A stretch of 56,675 bases of DNA from Sphingomonas lycopersici (GCF_026130605.1 NZ_JANFAU010000019.1:1-56675), one strand, 5' to 3'; positions 16,003 to 24,696 are shown, numbered from the stretch's first letter. Notes: generated from the sequence alone by a model not told the origin. Numbers and translations are program-made.

Positions 16003-17532
16003 ATGACAGATTCATCCCCCCGCGACCGCGCCGTTCGGGCGGTCAGCGGGGGGATGCTGGCGGGCTGGGCGCTGACCCTCGCGGTCTATCGCCCCGGCTT
16101 CGCGATGTACGACACGCTGGTACAATATCGGCAGATATGGTCCGGGCGGTACGATGACTGGCACCCGCCGGCGATGGCGCGGCTGTGGGCGGCGCTGGCG
16201 TGGATCGCACCGGGGCAGGCGCCGCTGTTCGTGGTGCAGATGACGCTCTACTGGCTCGGCTTCGCGCTGCTCGCGCTGGCGCTGGCGCGCAACGGGCGCG
16301 TGCGCGCGGCGGCATTGCTGGGGGGGATCGCGGTGCTGCCGTCGTTCCTCGGCTGGCAGACGGTGGTGCTGAAGGACGCGCAGATGACCGGCGCGCTGCT
16401 GGCGGCGACCGGGGTGATCGGGGCGGGGTGGCTAGGTCTTGCGGCGCATTCCTTCACCGTTCGCCCTGAGCCTGTCGAAGGGCGTCCTGCCGTTCGAGAG
16501 CTGGGGCCGCCCTTCGACAGGCTCAGGGCGAACGGTGGAGAGGGGGCGGGCGATATCGTGGGGCACCCCGGCGTATTGGCCTGGGCCGCCGCGGGCGTCC
16601 TCATGCTCTATGCCGTGCTGGTGCGCGCCAATGCGGTGTTCGCGGTCGCGCCGCTGGTCGCGATGCTGGTGCCGCTCGGCTGGCGCGCGCGCGTGGCGGT
16701 GGCGGCGGGCGGCGTCGCGATGGTGCTCGCGCTGTCGCCGGTCATCAATCACCAATTGCTCGGCGCGCGCGACAGCGGAGTCACGCGGACCCAGCCGCTC
16801 TACGATCTCGCGGGGATCGCGGTGCGCGCGCCGGGCGCCGATGTCGGCCTGCCGGCCACAAGCGTGGCGCGGATCGTCGCGCTCAATTGTGCGAAGCCCT
16901 ATTTCTGGGATCCGCTGAGCGACGGGGGTCCGTGCGGCGCCGACGTCGCGCCGCTCGCCAGGATGCCGGTCGCGCAGCTCTATCGATTGTGGGTCGGGGC
17001 GATGCTGAGCCACCCGCTCGCTTATGCCGCGCATCGCCTGGCGCATCTCAATTCGACGATGCGCTGGCTGGTGCCATATCGCTGGCCCGGCGCGCCGCCG
17101 ACGCTGCACAGCGAGCGCAACGACCTCGGGCTGGGTTCGCCCGGCGCGGTGGCGCGCGGGTGGCAGCATGTCGGGGGTTATGTCGTCGAGACACCGCTCG
17201 GTTGGCCGTTCATGTGGTTCGGGCTCGCGCTCGCCGGGCTGGTCGCGCTGCGCCGGAACCGATCGGCGGAAGCGGTGCTGGCGCGTGCGCTGTTCGTCTC
17301 GGCGATCGCGGGGGAGGCGAGCTTCGCGGCGGTGAGCATCGCCTCGGACCTGCGCTATCATCTATGGGCGATGATCGCGGCGGCGATCGGGCTGGTGATC
17401 GGCTGGCCGGCGTTCGATCGCCGGCGATTCCACCTCGGCGCGGCGCTGGTGGCGGTGGTATGCCTGCCGGCGATCGTCACCCGGATCGCGCTGCCGCTGC
17501 CACCGCAAAGCTATCTTGGGATGCTCGGCTGA
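16003..17532 (+). CDS. Polytopic membrane protein, possible GT-C glycosyltransferase
   Basis: A 509-aa protein with about ten hydrophobic segments. The early stretch PGFAMYDTLVQYRQIWSGRYDDWHPP resembles the first luminal or periplasmic loop of GT-C fold glycosyltransferases, which use acidic residues there and a lipid-linked sugar donor. Family assignment is tentative. Residues about 151-178 are encoded by a perfect dispersed palindrome (16455-16537) and read in frame as a hydrophilic loop, probably an insertion. The 3' end overlaps the convergent GFA gene by 22 bases. Confidence 0.7.
   Translation: MTDSSPRDRAVRAVSGGMLAGWALTLAVYRPGFAMYDTLVQYRQIWSGRYDDWHPPAMARLWAALAWIAPGQAPLFVVQMTLYWLGFALLALALARNGRVRAAALLGGIAVLPSFLGWQTVVLKDAQMTGALLAATGVIGAGWLGLAAHSFTVRPEPVEGRPAVRELGPPFDRLRANGGEGAGDIVGHPGVLAWAAAGVLMLYAVLVRANAVFAVAPLVAMLVPLGWRARVAVAAGGVAMVLALSPVINHQLLGARDSGVTRTQPLYDLAGIAVRAPGADVGLPATSVARIVALNCAKPYFWDPLSDGGPCGADVAPLARMPVAQLYRLWVGAMLSHPLAYAAHRLAHLNSTMRWLVPYRWPGAPPTLHSERNDLGLGSPGAVARGWQHVGGYVVETPLGWPFMWFGLALAGLVALRRNRSAEAVLARALFVSAIAGEASFAAVSIASDLRYHLWAMIAAAIGLVIGWPAFDRRRFHLGAALVAVVCLPAIVTRIALPLPPQSYLGMLG
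16455..16537. repeat. Dispersed palindrome inserted in frame within a coding sequence
   Basis: Perfect 29-bp arms at 16455-16483 and 16509-16537 flank a 25-base loop. The arm is the CGTTCGCCCTGAGCCTGTCG type, which I recall as a very common intergenic repeat in sphingomonads. Here it lies inside an open reading frame, contributes no stop codon, and adds the peptide VRPEPVEGR followed later by PFDRLRANG between two hydrophobic helices. Confidence 0.9.
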
Positions 17533-17981
17533 CCCCATAGAGCCTGATATTCGGCAATCAGGGCGGGATAGTCGGATGGCTCGGGGAAGCGCGCGAAACG
17601 GTGCCGCGCGCCAGTCTGCGCCCAGGGCAGCGCCTCGCTGGTATAGCTTTCGATGAACGGTGCGAACCATGCCGGATCGTCGAGCAGCGTTGCACGCACG
17701 TTGACGAAGCCCATTGCCGGATCGAGCCGGGTAAACACCCACCCCTTGCACCAGTCGCAATGATGATGGTGTGGATAGCCGTGCATCCCCCCGATCACCG
17801 GCTCCCCGGCGATCACGGCGAACCCCGCCTCCGGCACCGCGAGCGAGGTGGAAAAGGCACTGGCCGTCATCTTCTGGCAGCCCGTGCAATGGCAGGCCAT
17901 CGCCAGCAACGGGCGCGCCGAGATGCGGAAACGCAGTTTGCCGCAGCGGCAGCCCCCCTCGATCGGCAAATCAGGCATCAT
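17511..17981 (-). CDS. GFA/CENP-V domain zinc protein
   Basis: A 156-aa glutathione-dependent formaldehyde-activating (GFA) family protein. Zinc-binding cysteines appear in GGCRCGKLRFR, ACHCTGCQKMTA and HHCDWCKGWV, the usual two-site pattern. Family members bind glutathione adducts, but most lack demonstrated activity and some are cysteine S-conjugate lyases, so the reaction is open. The start is the first of two adjacent ATGs, with GGAGG upstream. It is divergent from the amidohydrolase. Confidence 0.86.
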   Translation of the reverse strand: MMPDLPIEGGCRCGKLRFRISARPLLAMACHCTGCQKMTASAFSTSLAVPEAGFAVIAGEPVIGGMHGYPHHHHCDWCKGWVFTRLDPAMGFVNVRATLLDDPAWFAPFIESYTSEALPWAQTGARHRFARFPEPSDYPALIAEYQALWGQPSIPR

Positions 17982-18050
17982 GATCTCTTTCCTCCGCGGA
18001 ATTGCCGCGCCATGATGGCTGCAACCATATTATCGGGGGAGCATCGGGCA

Positions 18051-19352
18051 ATGAGGAAATGGGTGGCTGCGGCGCGCGCGTCGGCGGCATCGGCGCTGGC
18101 GATCGTCGGGCTGGCGGCGGCGGGGCAGGCAATGGCCGAAACCACGGTGGTCACCGCCGCGCGGATGCTCGATGTCGAAAAAGGCGCCTTGGTCGACCAG
18201 CCGGTAATCGTCGTCACCGACGGGCGCATCACCGCGATCGGCACGCGCGGGTCGAAGCCCGAAGCACCGGCCGGGGCGAAGCAGGTCGATCTCGGCGACG
18301 TGACCTTGCTCCCCGGCCTGATCGACATGCACGTCCATCTCACCGGGCTGGCCGAGGTCGGCGGCTATCAGACGCTCAAATATACCGACAGTTTCTGGAG
18401 CGCGGTGGGGGTCGCCAATGCGCTCAAGACATTGCGCGCGGGCTTCACCTCGGTGCGCAATGTCGGCGCGGACGGGTTCCAGGATATCGGGCTCAAGGAA
18501 GCGATCGACGGCGGTTGGGTGCCGGGGCCGCGCATCACCGGGGCAGGCTATGCGATCGGCGCGACCGGCGGGCATTGCGACAACAACGCGCTGCCGCCGG
18601 GCTATGACCGCAAGGAGCCGTCGGTGGTCAATTCGCCCGAGGAGGCGCGCGCCAAGGTGCGCTGGCTGCACAAATATGGCGCCGAGGTGATCAAGATCTG
18701 CGCCACCGGCGGGGTGTTCTCGCTGGGCGATTCGGTCGGCGGGCAGCAGCTCTCGTTCGAAGAGATGAAGGCGATCGCCGACGAGGCGCATATGCTCCAC
18801 ATGCGAGTCGCCAGCCACGCGCACGGCGACGAGGGGATCAAAACCGCGATCCTCGCGGGGATCGACACGATCGAACATTGCAGCCTCGCCTCGGACGAGG
18901 CGATCAAGCTCGCGATCCAGCACAAGACCTGGTTCGACATGGATATCTACAACGACGATTATATCCTCGCGACCGGGACCAAGAACGGCACCGAGCAGGA
19001 GAGCCTCGACAAGGAGCGCATGATCGGGCTCAAGCAGCGCCAGACCTTCCAGCGCGCGGTCCGCGCCGGGGTGAAGATGCTGTTCGGCACCGACGCCGGG
19101 GTCTATCCGCACGGCGACAACGGCAAGCAATTCGCCAAGATGGTCGAATGGGGGATGACCCCGATCCAGGCGATCCGTGCCGCCACCACCAGCGCCGCCG
19201 AGGCGCTGGGGCGGAGCGAGGATGTCGGATCGCTGACGGTGGGGCATTATGGCGATATCGTCGCGGTGAAGGGCGACCCGCTCGCCGATGTTAAGACGCT
19301 GGAGCATCCGGTCGCGGTGCTCAAGGGCGGCGTGCCGGTGGCGATGCAGTGA
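18051..19352 (+). CDS. Secreted metal-dependent amidohydrolase
   Basis: A 433-aa amidohydrolase of the imidazolonepropionase/Xaa-Pro dipeptidase-like group. It has a signal peptide (residues 1-29, ending AGQAMA) and metal motifs DMHVHLTG, a candidate carboxylated lysine in EVIKICATGG, HAHGDEG, DTIEHCS and LFGTDAGVYPHG. The arrangement fits a binuclear site. Homologues include periplasmic dipeptidases and lactonase- or organophosphate-degrading enzymes; the substrate is unknown. The start at 18051 gives a clean signal peptide and has GGGGGA upstream. Confidence 0.88.
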   Translation: MRKWVAAARASAASALAIVGLAAAGQAMAETTVVTAARMLDVEKGALVDQPVIVVTDGRITAIGTRGSKPEAPAGAKQVDLGDVTLLPGLIDMHVHLTGLAEVGGYQTLKYTDSFWSAVGVANALKTLRAGFTSVRNVGADGFQDIGLKEAIDGGWVPGPRITGAGYAIGATGGHCDNNALPPGYDRKEPSVVNSPEEARAKVRWLHKYGAEVIKICATGGVFSLGDSVGGQQLSFEEMKAIADEAHMLHMRVASHAHGDEGIKTAILAGIDTIEHCSLASDEAIKLAIQHKTWFDMDIYNDDYILATGTKNGTEQESLDKERMIGLKQRQTFQRAVRAGVKMLFGTDAGVYPHGDNGKQFAKMVEWGMTPIQAIRAATTSAAEALGRSEDVGSLTVGHYGDIVAVKGDPLADVKTLEHPVAVLKGGVPVAMQ

Positions 19353-19381
19353 TGGACGGGGGGCGGCGAAAGGGGCAGCCG

Positions 19382-19694
19382 CTATTCGGCGAGGCGGTTG
19401 CCCAGTCGTGTGATGAGGTCCATGCGCTCGTGAAGAATTGCCACGATCAACGCGGGCGCACCTTCGCGCGGCAGGCAAAAGACGTAATGATGTTCGCAAC
19501 GCGCCATCCGGCAATTTGGGAAAGAGCGCGCTCACGTCCCTGAATGCGCCGTGTCCGGCCGCGAGGCTGGCAATGCCCTGTTCCAGCTTGCCGATATAGC
19601 GGCGTAGCTGCGCGTCGCCCCATTGACTGCGCGTGTAGCGGATAAGGCCGCGCAGATCGGCCTCTGCCTCCGCCGTGAGGATATAGGCCGTCAA
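19382..19694 (-). pseudogene. ParE/RelE-family toxin gene with a frameshift
   Basis: The first 60 codons (from a TTG overlapping the antitoxin stop) read a typical ParE/RelE N-terminus, TAYILTAEAEADLRGLIRYT, up to ALFPKL. The family C-terminus RMARCEHHYVFCLPREG to MDLITRLGNRLAE then continues in another frame and stops at 19382. Dropping one base near 19511 would restore an approximately 103-aa toxin. As written the frame runs through into unrelated sequence. It is either an inactivated toxin or a one-base sequence error in a GG pair. Confidence 0.8.
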
Positions 19695-19942
19695 GCGCGG
19701 CGCTCGGCCAGTTCCTCATCGAGAATGTCTGCGACGCTCTTGGAGGAGACCATCCCCGCAAGCCCGCTGTTGATCCGGGTTTGCAGCAGGCCCTGCAATT
19801 CCTGCCATGCCCGGTCGGCGTCCGAATCGCCGGGGAACAAGCGTTCAAGCGCATATTGCTTGATCGTCTTGCCCTGCAGCGCCGCCAGCGCCTTCAGGCT
19901 TTGGTGCTGCTGGTCGGTTATGTCGATGGTCAGGCGGCTCAT
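19691..19942 (-). CDS. ParD-like antitoxin
   Basis: An 83-aa protein with a short N-terminal strand MSRLTIDITDQQHQSLKALA, a ribbon-helix-helix-like start, and a C-terminal toxin-binding part ending KSVADILDEELAERRA. The stop overlaps the TTG start of the toxin, as in coupled type II modules. The start is the ATG at 19942; a GTG at 19966 would run into the operator. Even if the toxin is broken, this gene appears intact. Confidence 0.82.
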   Translation of the reverse strand: MSRLTIDITDQQHQSLKALAALQGKTIKQYALERLFPGDSDADRAWQELQGLLQTRINSGLAGMVSSKSVADILDEELAERRA

Positions 19943-19969
19943 ACGTCGGTTTCCGTAAAACGGCACAAA

Positions 19970-19991
19970 TCCACATTAGCACAAATGTGGA
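19970..19991. promoter_or_regulatory. Operator dyad of the ParD-like operon
   Basis: TCCACATT (19970-19977) and AATGTGGA (19984-19991) are exact reverse complements with a 6-base spacer. The sequence GCACAAAT is also present as a direct repeat at 19963-19970 and 19979-19986. The site lies just upstream of the antitoxin start, where an antitoxin dimer would repress its own promoter. Confidence 0.6.
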
Positions 19992-20042
19992 TACAGCGAT
20001 ACATGCACCGGTGACGGTAAACTCGCCCTCGTCCCCGCGCCA

Positions 20043-20071
20043 TTGACCCGAAAGGCGCCTGCGCGTATAGG
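20043..20071 (+). promoter_or_regulatory. Sigma-70-type promoter of the str operon
   Basis: TTGACC (20043-20048) and TATAGG (20066-20071) are separated by exactly 17 bases, a strong housekeeping promoter for this group. It leaves a leader of about 155 bases before rpsL. The 293 bases between the antitoxin and rpsL otherwise hold only the antitoxin operator and this leader. Confidence 0.7.
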
Positions 20072-20235
20072 CGCGCCCGTTCGTGGGGTCGAAAGCCTCG
20101 CGGGCAAGCTTGAACATTGCTGGATGCATCAAGGGCCGGGATGGTCGTCATACGATCGCCCAACGGTCCTTTTCGTATTCCGTAAGCTTGTGAAGGCTCC
20201 AGCAAAGTAACCTCTAGGACAAGGTGAAGGCTTCA

Positions 20236-20607
20236 ATGCCGACGATCAACCAGCTGGTCCGCAAGGGCCGCGACCCGCAGAAGGCCAAGAGCAAGGTCCC
20301 TGCGATGGAGCAGAACCCGCAGAAGCGCGGCGTTTGCACCCGCGTTTATACCACGACCCCGAAGAAGCCGAACTCGGCGCTGCGCAAGGTGGCCAAGGTC
20401 CGCCTGACCAACAGCCGCGAAGTGATCAGCTACATCCCGGGCGAAGGCCACAACCTGCAGGAGCACTCGGTGGTGCTGATTCGCGGCGGCCGTGTGCGCG
20501 ACCTTCCGGGCGTGCGCTACCACGTGCTGCGCGGCGTGCTCGACACGCAGGGCGTCAAGGACCGCAAGCAGTCGCGGTCGAAGTACGGCGCGAAGCGGCC
20601 GAAGTGA
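20236..20607 (+). CDS. rpsL: Ribosomal protein S12
   Basis: The 123-aa S12 of the 30S decoding centre, colinear with E. coli S12 through residue 123. The TTPKKPNSALRK loop keeps Lys at positions 43 and 44. In GGRVRDLPGVRYH, residue 88 is arginine (codon CGC at 20497-20499) where E. coli and most bacteria have lysine. K88R substitutions are known streptomycin-resistance changes in E. coli and Mycobacterium tuberculosis. The start with the MPTINQLVRKGR N-terminus was chosen over a GTG four codons upstream. First gene of the str operon. Confidence 0.98.
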   Translation: MPTINQLVRKGRDPQKAKSKVPAMEQNPQKRGVCTRVYTTTPKKPNSALRKVAKVRLTNSREVISYIPGEGHNLQEHSVVLIRGGRVRDLPGVRYHVLRGVLDTQGVKDRKQSRSKYGAKRPK

Positions 20608-20627
20608 TCATGCCGGGGGCATGATCA
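20605..20627 (+). other. Hairpin at the rpsL stop codon
   Basis: A perfect 10-bp stem (TGATCATGCC at 20605-20614 with GGCATGATCA at 20618-20627) and a GGG loop begin with the rpsL stop codon itself. There is no T-run, so termination is unlikely. It lies in the 141-base S12-S7 spacer, the region where S7 binds and regulates in E. coli, though sequence similarity to that site was not assessed. Confidence 0.75.
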
Positions 20628-20748
20628 TCCCGGAAAGATCGCCCGAGGCGAGCTTGTCCGGGAGCCATCAGGCCCCAGCATGAACGGTTTTGACTCCGCA
20701 GGCTCCCACGCGATCGTGGGCCGCGGTTGATCTGAGAAGGAATTCCAA

Positions 20749-21219
20749 ATGGCGCGTCGTCGTCGTCCCGAGAAGCGGGAAATCCTGCCCGACCCCAAGT
20801 TCGGGGATGTGGTGCTGTCGAAGTTCATGAATTCGGTGATGCTGGACGGCAAGAAGTCCGTCGCCGAAGGCATCGTCTATGGCGCGCTCGACACCGTCGA
20901 GACCCGCGCGAAGAAGGACCCGCTGGGCGTGTTCCACGATGCGCTCAACAACGTGAAACCGGGCATCGAGGTCCGCAGCCGCCGCGTCGGCGGTGCGACC
21001 TATCAGGTGCCGGTCGAGGTCCGTCCGGAGCGTGCACAGGCGCTGGCGATCCGCTGGCTGATCTCCGCCGCGCGCGGCCGCAGCGAGAACACGATGGCGG
21101 CGCGCCTTTCGGGCGAGCTGCTCGACGCCTCGAACAATCGCGGCAACGCGGTGAAGAAGCGCGAAGACACGCACCGTATGGCCGAGGCGAACCGCGCCTT
21201 CAGCCACTACCGCTGGTAA
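20749..21219 (+). CDS. rpsG: Ribosomal protein S7
   Basis: The 156-aa head protein of the 30S subunit, initiating assembly of the 3' domain of 16S rRNA. MARRRRPEKREILPDPKFGD and the closing MAEANRAFSHYRW are family hallmarks, and the length is standard. GAAGGAA precedes the ATG. It lies 141 bases after rpsL, an unusually long gap for this operon that carries a hairpin. Confidence 0.98.
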   Translation: MARRRRPEKREILPDPKFGDVVLSKFMNSVMLDGKKSVAEGIVYGALDTVETRAKKDPLGVFHDALNNVKPGIEVRSRRVGGATYQVPVEVRPERAQALAIRWLISAARGRSENTMAARLSGELLDASNNRGNAVKKREDTHRMAEANRAFSHYRW

Positions 21220-21288
21220 GCACCGGCACCTATATTGGGGGGAGCTGGACCGTCCGGCTCCCCACATTCGCTCAAGGAACCTACGATC

Positions 21289-23361
21289 ATGGCCCGCAGC
21301 CATCCGCTCGACCGTTATCGCAATATCGGCATCATGGCGCACATCGACGCCGGTAAGACGACGACGACGGAGCGCATCCTCTATTACACCGGCAAGTCCT
21401 ACAAGATCGGCGAAGTGCACGAAGGCACCGCGACGATGGACTGGATGGAGCAGGAGCAAGAGCGCGGGATCACGATCACGTCCGCCGCGACGACCTGCTT
21501 CTGGAACGATCACCGCATCAACATCATCGACACCCCCGGGCACGTCGACTTCACGATCGAGGTGGAGCGTTCGCTCCGCGTGCTCGACGGCGCGGTCGCG
21601 TGCTTCGACGGCGTGGCAGGCGTTGAGCCGCAGTCGGAAACGGTGTGGCGCCAGGCTGAAAAGTATCGCGTGCCGCGCATGTGCTTCGTCAACAAGCTCG
21701 ACCGCACCGGTGCGAATTTCGAGCGTTGCGTCGAGATGATCAAGGATCGTCTCGGGGCGCGTCCGCTCGTCCTCTATCTCCCGATCGGGATCGAGAGCGG
21801 CTTCAAGGGCCTCGTCGATCTGGTCAACAACCGCGCGATCATCTGGCTCGACGAGTCGCTGGGCGCGAAGTTCGAATATCAGGACATCCCGGCCGAGCTG
21901 GCGGATGCCGCCGCTGCGGCGCGCGCCGAGCTGATCGAGACCGTCGTCGAGCAGGACGATGCGGTGATGGAGAAGTTCTTCGAGGGCGAGGAGCCCGACG
22001 CGGACACCATCAAGCGCCTGATCCGCAAGGGCACGCTGAACTTCTCGTTCGTGCCGGTGCTGTGCGGCTCGGCGTTCAAGAACAAGGGCGTCCAGCCGCT
22101 GCTCGACGCGGTGGTCGATTATCTGCCGAGCCCGCTCGACATTCCTGACGTCGAAGGCGTCAAGCTCGACGGCGAGACTAAGGACACCCGTCCGGCCGAC
22201 GACAATGCGCCTTTCTCGGCGCTGGCGTTCAAGATCATGAACGACCCGTTCGTCGGCTCGCTGACCTTCGCGCGCATCTATTCGGGCAAGCTGGCCAAGG
22301 GCCAGGTCCTGAACAGCGTGAAGGACAAGAAGGAAAAGATCGGCCGTATGCTCCTGATGCACGCGAATACGCGTGAGGACATCGAGGAAGCGTTCGCCGG
22401 CGACATCGTCGCGATCGCGGGCCTCAAGGAGACCACGACCGGCGACACGCTGTGCGACGCGGCGACCCCGATCATCCTCGAGCGGATGGAATTCCCCGAG
22501 CCGGTGATCGAGCTGTCGGTGGAGCCGAAGACCAAGGCCGACCAGGAGAAGATGGGCATCGCGCTCAATCGTCTCGCGGCGGAGGATCCCTCGTTCCGCG
22601 TGTCGACCGATCACGAATCGGGCCAGACGATCATCAAGGGGATGGGCGAACTCCACCTCGAGATCCTCGTCGATCGCATGAAGCGCGAGTTCAAGGTCGA
22701 GGCGAATGTCGGCGCGCCGCAGGTGGCGTATCGCGAATATCTCGCGAAGAAGGTCGACATCGACTATACCCACAAGAAGCAGTCGGGCGGCTCGGGCCAG
22801 TTCGGCCGCGTCAAGGTCACCGTCATCCCCGGTGAGCGTGGGTCGGGCTTCCAGTTCTTCGACGAGATCAAGGGCGGCAACATCCCGCGCGAATATATCC
22901 CGTCGGTGGAAAAGGGCTTCCGCGAGACCGCCGAGACCGGCTCGCTGATCGGCTTCCCGATCATCGACTTCGAGGTGCACCTGACCGACGGTGCGTACCA
23001 CGACGTCGACTCGTCGGCGCTGGCGTTCGAAATCTGCGCCCGCGGCGCGATGCGCGAAGCGGCGCAGAAGTCGGGCATCAAGCTGCTCGAGCCGATCATG
23101 AAGGTCGAGGTGGTGACGCCGGAAGATTATCTGGGCGACGTCATCGGCGACATGAATTCGCGGCGCGGCCAGATCCAGGGCACCGATACGCGCGGCAACG
23201 CGCAGGCGGTGACCGCGATGGTGCCGCTGGCGAACATGTTCGGTTACGTGAATCAGCTGCGCTCCTTCACGCAGGGCCGCGCCAGCTATTCGATGCAGTT
23301 CTCGCATTATGACGAGGTGCCGCAGAACGTCGCCGACGAAGTGAAGGCGAAGCTGGCGTAA
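21289..23361 (+). CDS. fusA: Elongation factor G
   Basis: The 690-aa translocase GTPase that moves tRNAs and mRNA after peptide transfer. GTP-binding motifs are AHIDAGKTTTTERIL, the switch II DTPGHVDF and NKLDRTG, followed by domains II-V. The length fits the family. MARSHPLDRYRNIGIM with AAGGAA upstream fixes the start; the longer frame adds unrelated residues. It is followed by tuf after a 144-base spacer with a hairpin. Confidence 0.98.
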   Translation: MARSHPLDRYRNIGIMAHIDAGKTTTTERILYYTGKSYKIGEVHEGTATMDWMEQEQERGITITSAATTCFWNDHRINIIDTPGHVDFTIEVERSLRVLDGAVACFDGVAGVEPQSETVWRQAEKYRVPRMCFVNKLDRTGANFERCVEMIKDRLGARPLVLYLPIGIESGFKGLVDLVNNRAIIWLDESLGAKFEYQDIPAELADAAAAARAELIETVVEQDDAVMEKFFEGEEPDADTIKRLIRKGTLNFSFVPVLCGSAFKNKGVQPLLDAVVDYLPSPLDIPDVEGVKLDGETKDTRPADDNAPFSALAFKIMNDPFVGSLTFARIYSGKLAKGQVLNSVKDKKEKIGRMLLMHANTREDIEEAFAGDIVAIAGLKETTTGDTLCDAATPIILERMEFPEPVIELSVEPKTKADQEKMGIALNRLAAEDPSFRVSTDHESGQTIIKGMGELHLEILVDRMKREFKVEANVGAPQVAYREYLAKKVDIDYTHKKQSGGSGQFGRVKVTVIPGERGSGFQFFDEIKGGNIPREYIPSVEKGFRETAETGSLIGFPIIDFEVHLTDGAYHDVDSSALAFEICARGAMREAAQKSGIKLLEPIMKVEVVTPEDYLGDVIGDMNSRRGQIQGTDTRGNAQAVTAMVPLANMFGYVNQLRSFTQGRASYSMQFSHYDEVPQNVADEVKAKLA

Positions 23362-23383
23362 CGCCCGGCGCATCCCCATCTTT

Positions 23384-23405
23384 CGGCCGTCGCCCGCGAC
23401 GGCCG
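23384..23405 (+). other. Hairpin between fusA and tuf
   Basis: CGGCCGTCGC (23384-23393) and GCGACGGCCG (23396-23405) are exact complements with a two-base gap, so the folded form would have about eight pairs and a six-base loop. Flanking CCCCA and TGGGG can extend it. No T-run follows. It may set the relative level of EF-Tu by processing or partial termination. Confidence 0.65.
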
Positions 23406-23505
23406 GTGGGGAGGGGCTGGCAATGGGTGAAAACAGTCGCTATGGGGCCGCCTTCACGGCGAGTCCTCGTGCGGCTCAAGTGGATATCCAGAAGGTAGGG
23501 AATCA

Positions 23506-24696
23506 ATGGCTAAGGCTAAGTTTGAGCGGAACAAGCCGCACCTGAACATCGGCACCATCGGTCACGTCGACCATGGCAAGACCTCGCTGACCGCGGCGAT
23601 CACCAAGGTGCTCGCCGAGACCGGCGGCGCGACGTTCGTCGACTATGCGAACATCGACAAGGCGCCGGAAGAGCGCGAGCGCGGCATCACCATCTCGACC
23701 GCGCACGTCGAGTATGAGACCGACAAGCGCCACTATGCGCACGTCGACTGCCCGGGCCACGCCGACTATGTGAAGAACATGATCACCGGCGCGGCGCAGA
23801 TGGACGGCGCGATCCTCGTCGTTTCGGCGACCGACGGCCCGATGCCGCAGACCCGCGAGCACATCCTGCTCGCGCGCCAGGTCGGCGTGCCGGCGATGGT
23901 CGTGTTCATGAACAAGGTCGACCTGGTCGACGACGCCGAGATCCTCGAGCTCGTCGAGCTCGAAGTTCGCGAGCTGCTGTCGTCGTACGAATTCCCGGGC
24001 GACGATATTCCGATCATCAAGGGCTCGGCGGTCAAGGCGCTCGATGGCTCGAACGACGAGATCGGCAAGAAGGCCGTTCTCGAGCTGATGGCGGCGGTTG
24101 ACGAGTATATCCCGCAGCCGGAGCGTCCGCTCGACAAGCCGTTCATGATGCCGATCGAAGACGTGTTCTCGATCTCGGGCCGCGGCACCGTGGTGACCGG
24201 CCGCGTCGAGACCGGCATCGTCAAGGTTGGCGAGGAAGTCGAGATCGTCGGCATCACCGACACCCGCAAGACCACCGTCACCGGCGTGGAAATGTTCCGC
24301 AAGCTGCTCGATTCGGGTGAAGCCGGCGACAACATCGGCGCGCTGCTGCGCGGCGTCGGCCGTGACGAGGTGGAGCGTGGCCAGGTGCTCGCGAAGCCGG
24401 GCTCGATCACCCCGCACACCGAGTTCAAGTCGGAAGTGTACGTCCTGTCGAAGGACGAAGGTGGCCGTCACACGCCGTTCTTCGCCAACTATCGTCCGCA
24501 GTTCTACTTCCGTACCACGGACGTGACCGGCACCGTCGAGCTGCCCGAGGGCACCGAGATGGTCATGCCGGGCGACAACGTCGCGCTGGGCGTGAAGCTG
24601 ATCGCGCCGATCGCGATGGACGTGGGGCAGCGCTTCACGATCCGCGAAGGCGGCCGCACCGTCGGTGCAGGCGTCGTCAGCGCGATCTCCAAGTAA
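23506..24696 (+). CDS. tuf: Elongation factor Tu
   Basis: The 396-aa GTPase delivering aminoacyl-tRNA to the ribosome. GTP motifs are GHVDHGKTSLTAAIT, DCPGHADYVKNM and NKVDLVDD; domains II and III follow, ending VGAGVVSAISK. The length is standard. Fourth gene of the str operon, closed by a strong terminator. Only this tuf copy is inside the window. Confidence 0.98.
   Translation: MAKAKFERNKPHLNIGTIGHVDHGKTSLTAAITKVLAETGGATFVDYANIDKAPEERERGITISTAHVEYETDKRHYAHVDCPGHADYVKNMITGAAQMDGAILVVSATDGPMPQTREHILLARQVGVPAMVVFMNKVDLVDDAEILELVELEVRELLSSYEFPGDDIPIIKGSAVKALDGSNDEIGKKAVLELMAAVDEYIPQPERPLDKPFMMPIEDVFSISGRGTVVTGRVETGIVKVGEEVEIVGITDTRKTTVTGVEMFRKLLDSGEAGDNIGALLRGVGRDEVERGQVLAKPGSITPHTEFKSEVYVLSKDEGGRHTPFFANYRPQFYFRTTDVTGTVELPEGTEMVMPGDNVALGVKLIAPIAMDVGQRFTIREGGRTVGAGVVSAISK

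Noticed and set aside
19500..19530. Programmed ribosomal frameshift in the ParE-like gene
   Set aside because: The TTTCCCAAA tract is suggestive, but its phase does not fit a standard -1 heptamer and a simple one-base change explains the data; kept only as a possibility.
20668..23379. A 903-codon frame antisense to rpsG and fusA
   Set aside because: Arg/His/Asp-rich composition typical of the antisense of high-GC genes. The opposite strand encodes unmistakable S7 and EF-G.
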